Shown in pieces: positions 12,393-23,235 of a stretch of DNA of 64,000 nucleotides; positions within the stretch are counted from its first letter, which is position 1; the number at the start of each line of letters is the position of its first letter. The stretch is from Xestospongia muta (taxonomy: Eukaryota > Porifera > Demospongiae > Haplosclerida > Petrosiidae). A program made the position numbers and the translations under genes. Below the pieces are notes generated by a model, which searched no databases, was not told the DNA's origin, and saw nothing but the letters and a program-made list of their open reading frames with translations. The DNA lies in NCBI GenBank assembly GCA_963693285.1, contig OY848917.1, positions 8,990,192-9,054,191 on the forward strand. The letters run 5' to 3'.

Positions 12393-12926
12393 GGATGTAC
12401 AGCAATTCATGCAGCTTATTGGACTAAAAATGATGTCATTATGAAGATGATGTTAGTTCGTGTTAATGCAACCAATACAGAAGCTGTACAGGCTGTAAAT
12501 CATGATGTTATAAGTTTATACATATTTGTATAAACACCTGTCTAACTCAATAGTTGTTATATGCACATTATTTTCGTGATTTTAGAATTCACAAAATATA
12601 CACATATATTGAGGTAAATCAAATGGGTACAATCAGGTGTGGACAAGTTTATGAGTAGTAGTAAAAATGTTTTAGCAAATGAATAGTTTTAGTGTAGCAA
12701 GGTAATTGCAAGTTCAATCAGTATGTATGAGTGCTCTATTAGTATATAATGTGTACATCTTACAGTTTAGAAGAGTATAAGGTATATGTTCTGTGTTAAT
12801 AGGAAAAAAAGACTTTTTTTCTTTACTACTTAGGATGCTTTACTTTTAGAATCTTCAAGAGAAGGACATGTGGAAGGTATTAGAGATGCCCTTTCCAGGG
12901 GAGCTCTTATTAACATTGGAAACAAT
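12393..12926 (+). pseudogene. Two ankyrin-repeat exons, gene fragment
   Basis: Two pieces of exactly 93 nt, each flanked by AG and GT, encode ankyrin-like repeats. The first is 12,393-12,485 (GCTAIHAAYWTKNDVIMKMM..., donor GTACAG). The second is 12,834-12,926 (DALLLESSREGHVEGIRDAL..., donor GTATGT). The TAIH and EGH..GI..AL..GA patterns are typical. Both are phase 0 and 31 codons, so they would splice in frame. No neighbouring exons or start were found, so this is either a fragment or part of a gene whose other exons are too short to see. Confidence 0.5.
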
Positions 12927-14117
12927 GTATGTCAACTTAGATATGTACACAATATGAAGCAACACAGGTGCTGTGACTAAAACAAGCCCAAATGTCTGCA
13001 GACCCAAGGGTTGTTTATATCACTGCATAATGCATATGTAATACAATACATTGCTGATTGGTTTAAAATGTATTTGTGGCTTATTACCATAGAATGATCA
13101 CATGTGTAGCCTTCCATTTTATAAAGTATGGTTGTTGACACTTTGAACTTCAGATGGGGGTCATTGAAAAAAAGAAGCTAAGGAGAGTCCATAGCATTAA
13201 TTGCGCAGTTATGACATTTTACAAGTGCACATGACAAATAAAATGCAAGTTAATAATGATTGGTTAAATCAACCAATTCATTTTTAAAGCTGCATGCACT
13301 GATGAAAAAATCAATATAATTTGTACCTGAAAAATGAGTTGATGAAACAGATAAAATCTGATGGGAGAGGGTTAAAGCTTGGCACTATTAAAAACGCAAA
13401 TAAATATCTGTAAGAACTTACGTTTACTCTCATTAGATGCAGTTTGTGCTCATTTCCAAATTGTCTATTTATTTTGAACTACAAGAACAGACAGTTAAGA
13501 TCTTCACAATATACATAGACAGTGGTGAAAATAGTTTTTCCATTTGTAGAGAAAGAGTTTGAGGAGACTTTGATGATGATTTACTAAAAAAGAATGCTAG
13601 TGTTTAGATTTGCACTAATTTATTTACACTAAAGTTATTATATTTACATAGCGACAGGTAAAGACATTTTCAGCTTCCAGCACTGAGTATATAGGAAGTG
13701 TTATGATGTCCTTAAAATGCTCTCCTTTAATATAAATTAAGTGTTAAATAAATTACAACAATAGAAAATCAACAAGTAATTATAATTATGAATATAAAGG
13801 CAAGTATTTATTGTTTGAAGCAGAAAGTTTATCTACAATTATTAAAGAGGCTGTCAGTTTACTTGATGCATTGAGATAATACATTTAGAAAAAAATTTTA
13901 TGGCAGTATATAGATTTGTGTTTTCTTACAGTTTTCCAGGTATTTTGTTTCTGTTTATCAACATTGGCAAATAATAAGTAAATAAGTAATTTAATCTGAA
14001 CATCAAAGCCCAGTTGACTGACTGTAACTGATCAGGTTTATATCTAGATTAAAGCTAAAAATTATGTTCAAATTTATTTAAATTTTTTCAGCAAGAAATA
14101 TCTTGTAACTGCTTTTA
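12927..14117. other. Intergenic or intronic; no gene seen
   Basis: AT-rich, stop-dense sequence. I see no coding piece, tandem repeat or RNA gene. Confidence 0.45.
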
Positions 14118-16618
14118 ATACTTTGTAATGACAGTCATTTTGTTCTTAATGGTGACTAAACTATACTGCAGACAAAATATGCGACTGGCAGAGATTTAAA
14201 GAATATCCTGTTTTATGTTATTAAACAGAATTAAAAATAATTTGGATTATAAATTTATTTGAGGCTTTTCAAACAGAATGTCAATTACAATACTTTGTAC
14301 CAAGTACATTGTTGTTTATCTTGTTAAACATGTTGTCGTTCTTGTCTGTACAGTAATATATGTGACTTGATTTGCAATAAGGGATCACTTCTGTCAAAGC
14401 ACCTGTAATGAGATCAATGAAAAAAACTACTGTTAAAACATTTTAAAAACAGTTTTGTATTCATAAATGCAGTTACTATGAACAGTTGTGAATATATAGC
14501 AGTTGTATGGATATAAAAAAGTTTTTGTGAGGTTTTAACAGTTGTCCCTTTCATAAATCATGTCATAAATCTTTGCCCAGAAGTGGTCCCTTATTGTAAA
14601 TCAGGTCACATGTTATGTGAGAAACCTTACTTACCTTATTTTCAAGATTGATCCGTCTGAAAATGTTACATTGCTTTAACAGCCTTTATCACAGCTGTGC
14701 AACCTAAATCAGTACTTTATTAATGTTCAATCCAGATATTTAAACAAATTTTTAAGGATCACCATTGTATTTGTACAATATTTATACCATATTATTATAG
14801 TACAGGACATGTTTTCTATGGTTACATTAGTCACATCATGAGTATGTATTTGCTTTACTGTGAAAAGTATTGACACGTGTAGATGTGCAAAAAGTATAGA
14901 ACTATACTGGTATGTCTCTAATGAAAAATAAAGACAGTCAGCACACACCTATCAGCCATAAACTGTTTCCTAATATCTACCTTTTAAACCAAAAGCTACT
15001 TTTGTTAAAATATGTTGATTAAGACTAAAAATCACTACTTTTTAAAAAGTACTTGGTCATGTGAGAGGATACCACTAAAGATATCCTCATGCTTTTTATT
15101 GTAGCTTAAAGAAGAAAGAAAATAGAACATTGTGCCATGAATAGCCAGGTTATTAACATTAATGATAGACTGTTCAGTACAACTTCATTATACACTCTGT
15201 CAATCCCATATACACAACATTGCAATAATTATAGATACAATAGCCATCATTAATTGTACTGATTGGGTCCTTATGTAAGGATTTTATATTGTGTTCATCA
15301 CAGCCTTGTTTCTTTCCTTTTCAATTTTGTCATCCCTTCGTCATTTTTGATTTTTTGATATGTTCTTTATTCCTTGTATAGAAAAGATGATATCAACTAT
15401 GAGGCACGTACATTAGATAATTGTAATGAAAGCCACGTTTATCTTCCTATGCATTTACTGTATATTGTCATGATCTTTTCTCAAATTTCTAAATAACCTG
15501 CACAGTTTTGTCTTATCTCAGCTATTTTTTGTCACGCTTCACTTATTTCCCTTTTAGTAAACTAACTAAACTTATGGGTGTGGCTAGAGTGTCGCACTTT
15601 TACAATCATATGAATGCTTTAAGTAAGTGCACCAATTAGACATAACTCCAGCTGTGGGAACTTGGAAGGTTGCAGCCAACCAGCAGTACATGTACATGTC
15701 TCACTATGTCAGTCCAATAAAACAAATGCAAACAATATAGCAGGGATGACAACTGTATCATTCATAAATAAGCACAGAATTCACGAATATTTAATAATAA
15801 TGGTGAATGCTTATTTGCTTTATCTTTTAAAAATTCAAGTCTTTGATAACCAATAGTGAAACGTGTAGCATAGTGGAAGATGCTCAATTCAAGTTTTCTT
15901 ATTTGTGATATTAATTATTATTAATGATGACTACAGTGATAACAGTAAATTAGTGGAAATTAGTGGGAACTTAGACTTGTTGCAATAATTAGAGAAAAGA
16001 GTTTCTGCTCTGAAAACCACCTCTCACTCAGTGAGTGCTTAGCTCTGACATCCTCTATCTATGGCATTCATGAGACAGGTCATTTATTTATAGATTGGTA
16101 CAACTTTCACTGAGATTTATGTACATAATATAAACTTTTAGTGACCATCCAATGAAACTCCTGAACATTTTGCTGAACAATTCTCTTTACCTTAATATTA
16201 ACATTAACACATCATATTTTGGCTTTTCTTTACGTCATCTAAAAAGGTTTAGATCTGAGAGACAATTAAAAATTGCTACTGTAATTATTTAATTTCCTTT
16301 CTAAATGTGAGATATATTTGGATAGTTTATTTGAGATTGTAATACATCTGTGAACTGTCTTGTACATACTGAGTCATTGTGGTGGACAAAGAAAAAGAAA
16401 TATGAACGATTCAACATTTTCACTAACTATTATTGTGATGCTTAGAAACTTGGTTCTAGCCTATCAATCATTTATAACATGTGAATTATTCTAGGGAGTA
16501 TTGAGATATTCTGATGTGTTCTGGGTACATATGTTTTCGGTCAATACATTGTTTCAAGCCAGGACATCCCTAGATAAGCAATACTGATGTGGCCTGATAG
16601 TGAAAAACCCAAATTCAG

Positions 16619-16621
<3 letters not shown>

Positions 16622-16652
<31 letters not shown>
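16622..16652. repeat. (TA)n microsatellite
   Basis: An uninterrupted TA run. A shorter run sits at the matching place in the partner block (27,062-27,083). Confidence 0.95.
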
Positions 16653-16656
<4 letters not shown>

Positions 16657-16849
16657 GTATGCATGTATTTTATATTACAATAAAGAAAATATACTATTAA
16701 ATAATTACAACCATACTCACAATGTCCGTTAGGTCAGACTACACATAGTGTCACAATCCAGACCCAACTTATATGATTGAGCAAAGGACAACGACATGAC
16801 AAGTGTGAGGTTCGCTTATACTCACTGCACAATTAATGGTCACTGTTAT

Positions 16850-17227
16850 GGCGCTATATTAGTGTCAAAATTATGCCGTATAGAAATTTTATTTGGGTAG
16901 TGTATATACCGCATCGTCTAAGGGACGTGGCGTACATACTATCAAAAGACAAAAAGCAAGAATTATAGAGACAACCAAAATCAGGAACCCAACCCAACTG
17001 GAAACATCTCGCTGACGCTCGATTCTAAGAGACGGCTCGTGGTACTCACGCTCCGCGTTTTATTGAGTAAGAACAAAAGCCTAGAATGAACTCATTACAA
17101 ATCAGCCATCTTTAATTAGTGTCGCCACGCCTCTTAAACGATGCGGTATATACACTACCCAAATAAAATATCTGTACCCAAATAAAATTTCTATACTGCA
17201 TAATTTTGACACTAATATAGCTCCATA
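16850..17227. mobile_element. Foldback MITE with ~50-bp inverted ends and 9-bp target duplication
   Basis: The two ends are inverted copies over about 50 bp (ggcgctatattagtgtcaaa inward, then a stretch ending ttttatttgg). The direct repeat CACTGTTAT flanks the insert at 16,841-16,849 and 17,228-17,236. The partner block at about 27,220 carries this site once and lacks the insert, so it is a natural empty site. A 9-bp duplication with long inverted ends is typical of Mutator-like elements (established), but no transposase is present, so the superfamily is an inference. Confidence 0.88.
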
Positions 17228-17780
17228 CACTGTTATCATATCCAATGATATATCAGAGTTCTTGTGTGTAATTTTTCAGTTACCCTCTTGAGAAGACCAT
17301 ACAATCGACTGTGGCAGAATTCATATGATAATATACATGACTAAATTACTGTGGAATGTACCATCTATATATTGCATACTAAACTTCTGTCTTTTAACTA
17401 ATATAATCCATAACTCTTCAGCATATGTGCATGACATGTACTTTGTGTACTATCTGTGTATTATCAGTACTGACACTGTAGAAATTAATTGATTGATTTA
17501 ACCATATATGGTTATACAGGTTATATCTATGTAGCAAAGTAAACATCATATAAATTTTTCTTTACTAATGTAATAAATGTACCATGGAATTGACTTTTCA
17601 TGTAGATAATTGTTTGAACTATGATGATAAGACATTGGACCAGAGCTGTTACTATGAAATTTATACATACACTACAATGTAATTTGTAGGGATGAATGAA
17701 ACCAAAATGTATATGAATTCATTTAAATAATCAATTTATTTTAGCAGTGAGCACCAATCTGCACATCCAGACAAGTAATT

Positions 17781-18600
17781 ATGTCTTGTAAGCTGTCATT
17801 TATTTTATTTGGTATTGACAAGAATGAAAGTAGTAATCATGTACATGTGTTATCTTAGGAAGAGTTGTGTATGTAGCCAGCTTATTGCATGGTGAGAAAA
17901 TAACATGTTAAATGGAAAGTGCAAATTCTTCAGAAACAAGTACCCAGTGTTAGGATGATTTGTCACTAAAGCACCATTTCAGACAAAATGGGGTTAGATG
18001 AAGTGGCACTAAACCAGAAGGACATGGCCAGATGGCCCTGTACCTCTCTTACTACCAACGGTAATTGTTATTAATTGTTGCTGTTGTGATTTGCAAGGTG
18101 TCAAATTGTTTCATTATAAATCTTAGTTCTCCTCTTGAGATAGTCAGTAGACTGCAGTTGAACTCTCTTCCTACTACATGACTATATGATAGTCTTCATG
18201 TTACTACAGATTGTGTTACAGTGACATTTTATAGTAATTATTTTCAATTTCTTTGTTTATTTAACAAATGTAATCAATAGCTTCCCTGTATATATATCCA
18301 TGACACTATGTGAACTGTCTATGTATGATCAATACTGACATCAATCTGCTGAATCAGACCTGACAATCATATCATGTCTTATAAGCTGTCCTTTAGCTTT
18401 TTTATATTTCTTTTTCTTACATGTTTTAACATGGAAGGTTCCTCTCATTGTATGATTGATTGCAATAATTTTGGCCAGAGATCATTCAATGCTTATGAAG
18501 GGTTGTGCTGTTCACTAAAGATCATGGTTGCAATGGTTATGTAATATGTCCAGATACAACACCAAAATGATTCAAAACTTGCAATGACATACTGCTTGAC
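17781..18600 (+). pseudogene. Two relics of the secreted GGWTRV-protein gene
   Basis: Upstream of the intact gene lie two partial copies. At 17,781 a start and signal-peptide piece (MSCKLSFILF) breaks off. At 18,374-18,600 a longer copy runs MSYKLSFSFF..., then EGSSHCMIDCNNFGQRSF, EGLCCS, then loses frame through a deletion and meets stops. The upstream non-coding sequence is also repeated three times (near 17,280, 18,125 and 18,610), so the unit was tandemly triplicated with its 5' flank. Confidence 0.75.
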
Positions 18601-18829
18601 TTGTTTTAGTGTAAATGTTAGTTCCTATCTAGAGATGGTCAGTAGACTGTGGCCAAATTCACTGCATACTACATGAAAGAATTATATAAACATTCCATAG
18701 TAATTATCTTCAATTTCTTTGTTTATTTAACAAATGTAATCCATAGAATCTCTGCATATATATCCATTACACTATGTTAACTGTCTGTATATGATCAATA
18801 CTGACATCAGAGGATCCAGACCAACAATC

Positions 18830-19876
18830 ATGTCTTGTAAGCTGTCATTCGTCTTTTTTGTCATGATTTTTATTACCTGCTCTGCTGTGGAAGGTTCCTC
18901 TCATTGTATGACTGATTGCAACAGTTTTGGCCAAAGATCATTCACCGCTTATGAAGGGTTGTGCTGTTCACCATCAAACAAAGAAGATATTATTCGTGTC
19001 ACTAAAGATAATGGTCGCACTGGTTATGTAGTATGTCCAGATAATATACCAAAATGGTGTTTGGAATTCAAAACTTGTTATGACATTCTACAATCAGATC
19101 GAGATGCTCCCTCTGGCTATTACTACATAACTGTCAATGGTAGCTTAGTTGAAGTGTATTGTGACATGATGGGTAGTAAGTGTGATGGAGAGGGAGGCTG
19201 GACAAGAGTAGCATTTGTTAACATGAGTGAGCCTGGGGCATCCTGTCCTCCTGGACTAGAAGAATATGACAACATCACTAATGGCAGCTTACTTTGTTGG
19301 ATAAATAATGAACACCACTATTTTGGTTGTAACTCTACTTTCTTTCCTACTTATGATGTCAACTATACAAAGGTGTGTGGTCGTGTTAGAGGATACCAGT
19401 ATGGACATCCTCGTGGTTTTTATTGTAACTTAAACAACTATAACTGTTTTGATTCTCAAATAAAAACATATGGAGTGACTCTTACCTACAGTAGTACTCC
19501 TCGTAAACACATTTGGACTTATTCTGGTGGTTATTATGAACAAGAAACAGGATCAGTTGATTGTCCCTGTAATAATGGCAGTCAATACCATAACCATTAT
19601 ATGCCATTTGTTGGTAATGATTATTACTGTGAATCAGGACGTAGTGTTGGTGAAGGTGGTTACATCTTATATGCCAATGATCCCCTCTGGGATGGTCAGG
19701 ATTGTCCTGGACTTGAGGCTACCTGTTGTACATCTTCTAAGATGCCATGGTTTGTGAAGACACTAAATGAAACAGTTAGTGAAGACATTGAATTGACGAT
19801 ATGTGGTCGTAACTACTATTATCTGACATATGCTAAAGGTACTCCTCTTGACCTTATTGAACTTTATATTAAATAA
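18830..19876 (+). CDS. Secreted cysteine-rich GGWTRV protein, skeletal-matrix-protein-like
   Basis: Single-exon gene of 348 codons if started at the second ATG (18,830). That start gives a clean signal peptide (MSCKLSFVFFVMIFITCSAV, cut near EGSS). An upstream in-frame ATG at 18,791 would put 13 charged residues first and is less likely. A first cysteine-rich part is followed by a fibrinogen-like stretch: GYYYITVNGSLVEVYCDM, GGWTRVA, YTKVCGRVRGYQYG, RKHIWTYSGGY, PFVGNDYYC, DPLWDGQDC, CCTSSKMPWF, EDIELTICG. This order matches a large cnidarian and sponge family that includes coral 'uncharacterized skeletal organic matrix protein 5'. Many NxS/T sites suggest glycosylation. Probably secreted to the matrix; ligand unknown. 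Intact. Confidence 0.85.
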   Translation: MSCKLSFVFFVMIFITCSAVEGSSHCMTDCNSFGQRSFTAYEGLCCSPSNKEDIIRVTKDNGRTGYVVCPDNIPKWCLEFKTCYDILQSDRDAPSGYYYITVNGSLVEVYCDMMGSKCDGEGGWTRVAFVNMSEPGASCPPGLEEYDNITNGSLLCWINNEHHYFGCNSTFFPTYDVNYTKVCGRVRGYQYGHPRGFYCNLNNYNCFDSQIKTYGVTLTYSSTPRKHIWTYSGGYYEQETGSVDCPCNNGSQYHNHYMPFVGNDYYCESGRSVGEGGYILYANDPLWDGQDCPGLEATCCTSSKMPWFVKTLNETVSEDIELTICGRNYYYLTYAKGTPLDLIELYIK

Positions 19877-21589
19877 TAACCTACACATACACTTTTACTG
19901 AAATTGCTGCATACATTTACACACTGTTTTTTATTGAATTATTATGATTATCTAATTAGTAATACCGTATATCCTCGAATAGAGGCACTGTCATAGCAAT
20001 TTTTGTTCTTTCTCAAGCAATTGTTTATCCTATGACAAGAAATATCAAAAAATGTTTATCCTCCCAAGAAAAAAATTATTTTAGGGCATAAAAATAGCTT
20101 ATCTTAGGATGAAATGTCTTAAGATAATTCCTATTCCAAGGGCTGATCCACCCCCTTTTTCTCATGAATTACTTGATATAAATAATTTTAATAAAGCCAA
20201 TAATTAATCAATTGAAAAGAACTGAATCACAAGTCATTTTTCTAGGGTTTCTTAATTTAAATTGTTCACAACATTTTTCTATACTTATTTCATAATTAAA
20301 TCCTTGCATCCCTATTACACCTAAATTGCCAAGTCTGCCAGAAGTCATTGTTGAGACACTGAAGACACTTAGTCACAGCTGCACAAACACATGTAGTAAC
20401 CTGAAGTATACTAAAGTCCTCCAACAATCAAGCAGTCATGCATGGCGTTAAATTTTCACAAGTCATTGTCAACTCAAGTGTAAATACATGATCATGTTTG
20501 AAGTTAACAGTAAACTTGACTACTGCAGTGCATGACCAAAAGTGTAGTGCTACATGTAATTTTTTCTCATGGAGTTTCAAAGTTTTACTTTAATTCCACC
20601 TCCCCTTGGGAATTTCTGGATCAGCCACTGTATTCTAGGAGGATATTTCTCACAATAATTTTTATCTTAAGATAAATATTTCAGACAAAATATTTAAAGG
20701 CACTTTTTGTGCTTAAGACTAATATTTGAAGTAGATAAGAAATTGTAAGTTACTCGTTTTAGGTGAATACACAGCAAATAGTATTAATGATCTTGTTGAA
20801 TAATGTAAACCTTTTTTAATTTAAGATTTTCTGAATACGTTTTGTCTTAAAGTAGTAACACGTATATAATTAATACAAAAATAACTAAAAACATTAAGTC
20901 CATAATGACTTCTCAAAAATTACTAAGACAAAATATAACAGTTGTAACTGTTCCAATACCAACATACAACTCTATTGTTATGCACTATATCTGGTAATAA
21001 TAAAGTGTATTGGTTAACAAAGGATTAATACAGGAAAATTACTTGCTTATCTTTCCTCAATAAATAAATTCGCCATCATATACAACAAACGTCTCTGCCT
21101 TTTTCTTATTTGCTTTCTTTGGTAGCAGTGTATTATTCTGAATATCTTTTTCCACAATATACAGATCTAATAGATCAAAGCCATCTATCTCTGCATCTGC
21201 CATTCTTCTTGGCTTTCCTTTCAAAAAGTAACATGTTACTGAAGGTCAACAGCTTTCTTTGATACTTTCCTGCGTTTTTGAGTTAGTACAAGTATTTCTT
21301 GTCAATTTACTGTATTCTTCGACAATGCTAGACTACAATATATTGGAATCAGCCATTTTGGTCTTATAGGAAAAAAATTTACAACAGGAGACAAAAAATT
21401 TCAAGCAAAAGGTTAAAATATTATATTCTAGGAGAAAATTTTTCGGGAGGGGACAAATTTTTTTGTGACAACACTCTCGAATTTAGACAAGCTGTAATCT
21501 GCCTGGACTAAAATAAGAGGTTTGCATGCCATACACAGATCTCAGCAAGTTGCTGTTGTGAGAAGAGATTTTATTATGAGTGTTCCTAA
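19877..21589. other. Non-coding stretch, probable non-autonomous repeat
   Basis: No open coding frame. It starts near 19,970 with CCGTATATCCTCGAATAGAGGC and related, partly inverted AATAGAGG motifs appear near 21,600-21,710, suggesting a dispersed non-autonomous repeat of about 1.7 kb. The limits are uncertain. Confidence 0.35.
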
Positions 21590-23235
21590 ATAGATTAATG
21601 ATTCTTCCTAAAATAAAGGCCTCCATCAATTAGAGGTTGTTCCCATTTAAAGGCCTGATCAAAAATCCTAGAAAAGAAATAGAAGCCTAGACCCTCTATT
21701 CCAGCTAGGAAGACTACTGGTGTTAATTTGTATGTAACCCAATACAGTGACATATTATTATAATTCCACAATTATCGTGTATGTTTTTATATCTGATCAT
21801 CAGCAGGATCTGAAGTAAGTTATGTACAAAATAGTGACTACTTTGATTGACAGTAATTTAAATTACAATATATATATATATATATTATATATATATACTA
21901 CACATTCTAGCTTCCATTATTCTTACATAGCAAACAATGATTTTGGAATGGGCATGACTGATTGCACTCTATAATCTACAAAAACAACAGTACAAAAATA
22001 ATTTTAATACAATTCTTTAGAATAAACTATTATAACCATGTTAAATTGCACCATGACATCAGGGAGATTAACAAGAAGTATATATAAAACAAGACATCAC
22101 ACTCACTATTAACATGTATAAATATGTATGATAATATTTTGATCATTTCTTATCAATGTGTTTCACTAGTGATAGCATTAACTATATGAACTTATATCAA
22201 CAAAAATATGTTGCACTAACTTTCTTTGTTTGACTTCCTATTTTGTATTTTCCAACTAACATTATAATAGACTAAATTTTGCCATAGATGTATTTATTTA
22301 ATATACACAGGACATGCTTGCACCAAAGATTACAATAAGCAGAAAATGGGACTATGGATCTAAAGTAATAACTTTGTTTTAACATCAGCCATTAATATTT
22401 AAAAAAGTATCGTAACAACAAAATAATAATTGATAGAATATTGTATTCACGGATCTTATAAAATAAACTTTACATATTATTATTGGGAAATAAAAACAAG
22501 ATCATTAATATCATTGTAATATCAATCAGTACTAAACAAATCATCACAATTGTCAGTTAAGAATTTAACCGAAGCATTGGCATTACTTGGTGGTAAATTT
22601 GGAAAAAATGATGGTCCACAGGAAGTTGCTAAAATACCACTTGTCATGTGGTTTTCTTCAGAATATTCGGTTATCTGTAAAAGAAGACATATAAACATTA
22701 ATAGATCATGTATAAATGTACAGATAAAATGTAGTCAAGTAAACAAGAGTATTATTATCATTAGTTTTGAAGACAGTATTAATTACCAGAACATGAAAAA
22801 TGGACTTCGTAAATGTGCATTTCTTATATTATTATATGATTATTATTTTGTTGTTACTGTTGAGAACATTCTACCTTTTTGAAAAGTTCAGACCACATCC
22901 TCAAAGAAGCAACAGAGACTTCATCAAGACTCTGTAGTAATTCCTTGAAGGCATCTACCTGTAGGAATCATATATAGGATTAGTAGTTTCTATTGATGTA
23001 CTTGACAATTAATTAACTCTCCCCTGTCATATACCATACACTATGAAATGTAAGATAAATCTTACATTTTTTGTCTTTACTACAGTAACAACTTGATTCA
23101 ATGTTTGTCTTGATGGGATGAGAGATGTGGGTTTTTCCCTGAAGTGGACTTTTAATAGACCAGTGATAATGTTTGGATCTCGTATTTCAGTTAAATCTAC
23201 TTCCTCACCTAAAATAATGAATGATATAATAATCA
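21590..23235. repeat. Duplicated block with RhoGAP-like exons, copy L (partner 61,550-63,900)
   Basis: The two blocks align from 'aatagattaatgattc' through the three minus-strand exons. The partner carries about 590 bp of extra sequence in one intron (about 63,090-63,690). A TA run lies near 21,870-21,898 in this copy and 61,826-61,861 in the other. With the GTPase duplication this shows that the whole neighbourhood was copied. Confidence 0.85.
22522..23208 (-). CDS. RhoGAP-like gene, last three exons, copy L
   Basis: Minus-strand exons: 23,208-23,066 (143 nt), 22,958-22,875 (84 nt) and 22,674-22,522 (153 nt with TGA). Read in order they give EEVDLTEIRDPNIITGLLKV, HFREKPTSLIPSRQTL, then VDAFKELLQSLDEVSVASL, then NHMTSGILATSCGPSFFPN. 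The D.n.i.gLLK.hFRE.P.sLIP pattern followed by an N.Mt..iLA...gP helix is the RhoGAP signature. The family's catalytic Arg lies earlier in the domain and is not in these exons. RhoGAPs stimulate GTP hydrolysis by Rho GTPases. Splice sites and frame are intact and match the copy at 62,550-63,866. Upstream exons were not found. Confidence 0.65.

Larger units (their letters stand above)
14118..17530. repeat. Duplicated block, copy L (partner 25,660-27,535)
   Basis: The sequence from 'ctttgtaatgacagtcattt' onward reappears in the same order at 25,660-27,535. Copy L has extra sequence at about 14,240-15,345 and the foldback insertion at 16,850-17,227. A short conserved open piece (NYEA..LDN..ESHVYLP, near 15,400 and 25,840) and another (EGCSQPAVHVHVSLCQSN, near 15,662 and 26,090) persist in both copies, but no family is recognised. 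The block is otherwise non-coding. Confidence 0.8.

Noticed and set aside
19527..19757. Second overlapping plus-strand frame inside the secreted-protein gene
   Set aside because: Alternative-frame shadow of the clear GGWTRV-family coding sequence.
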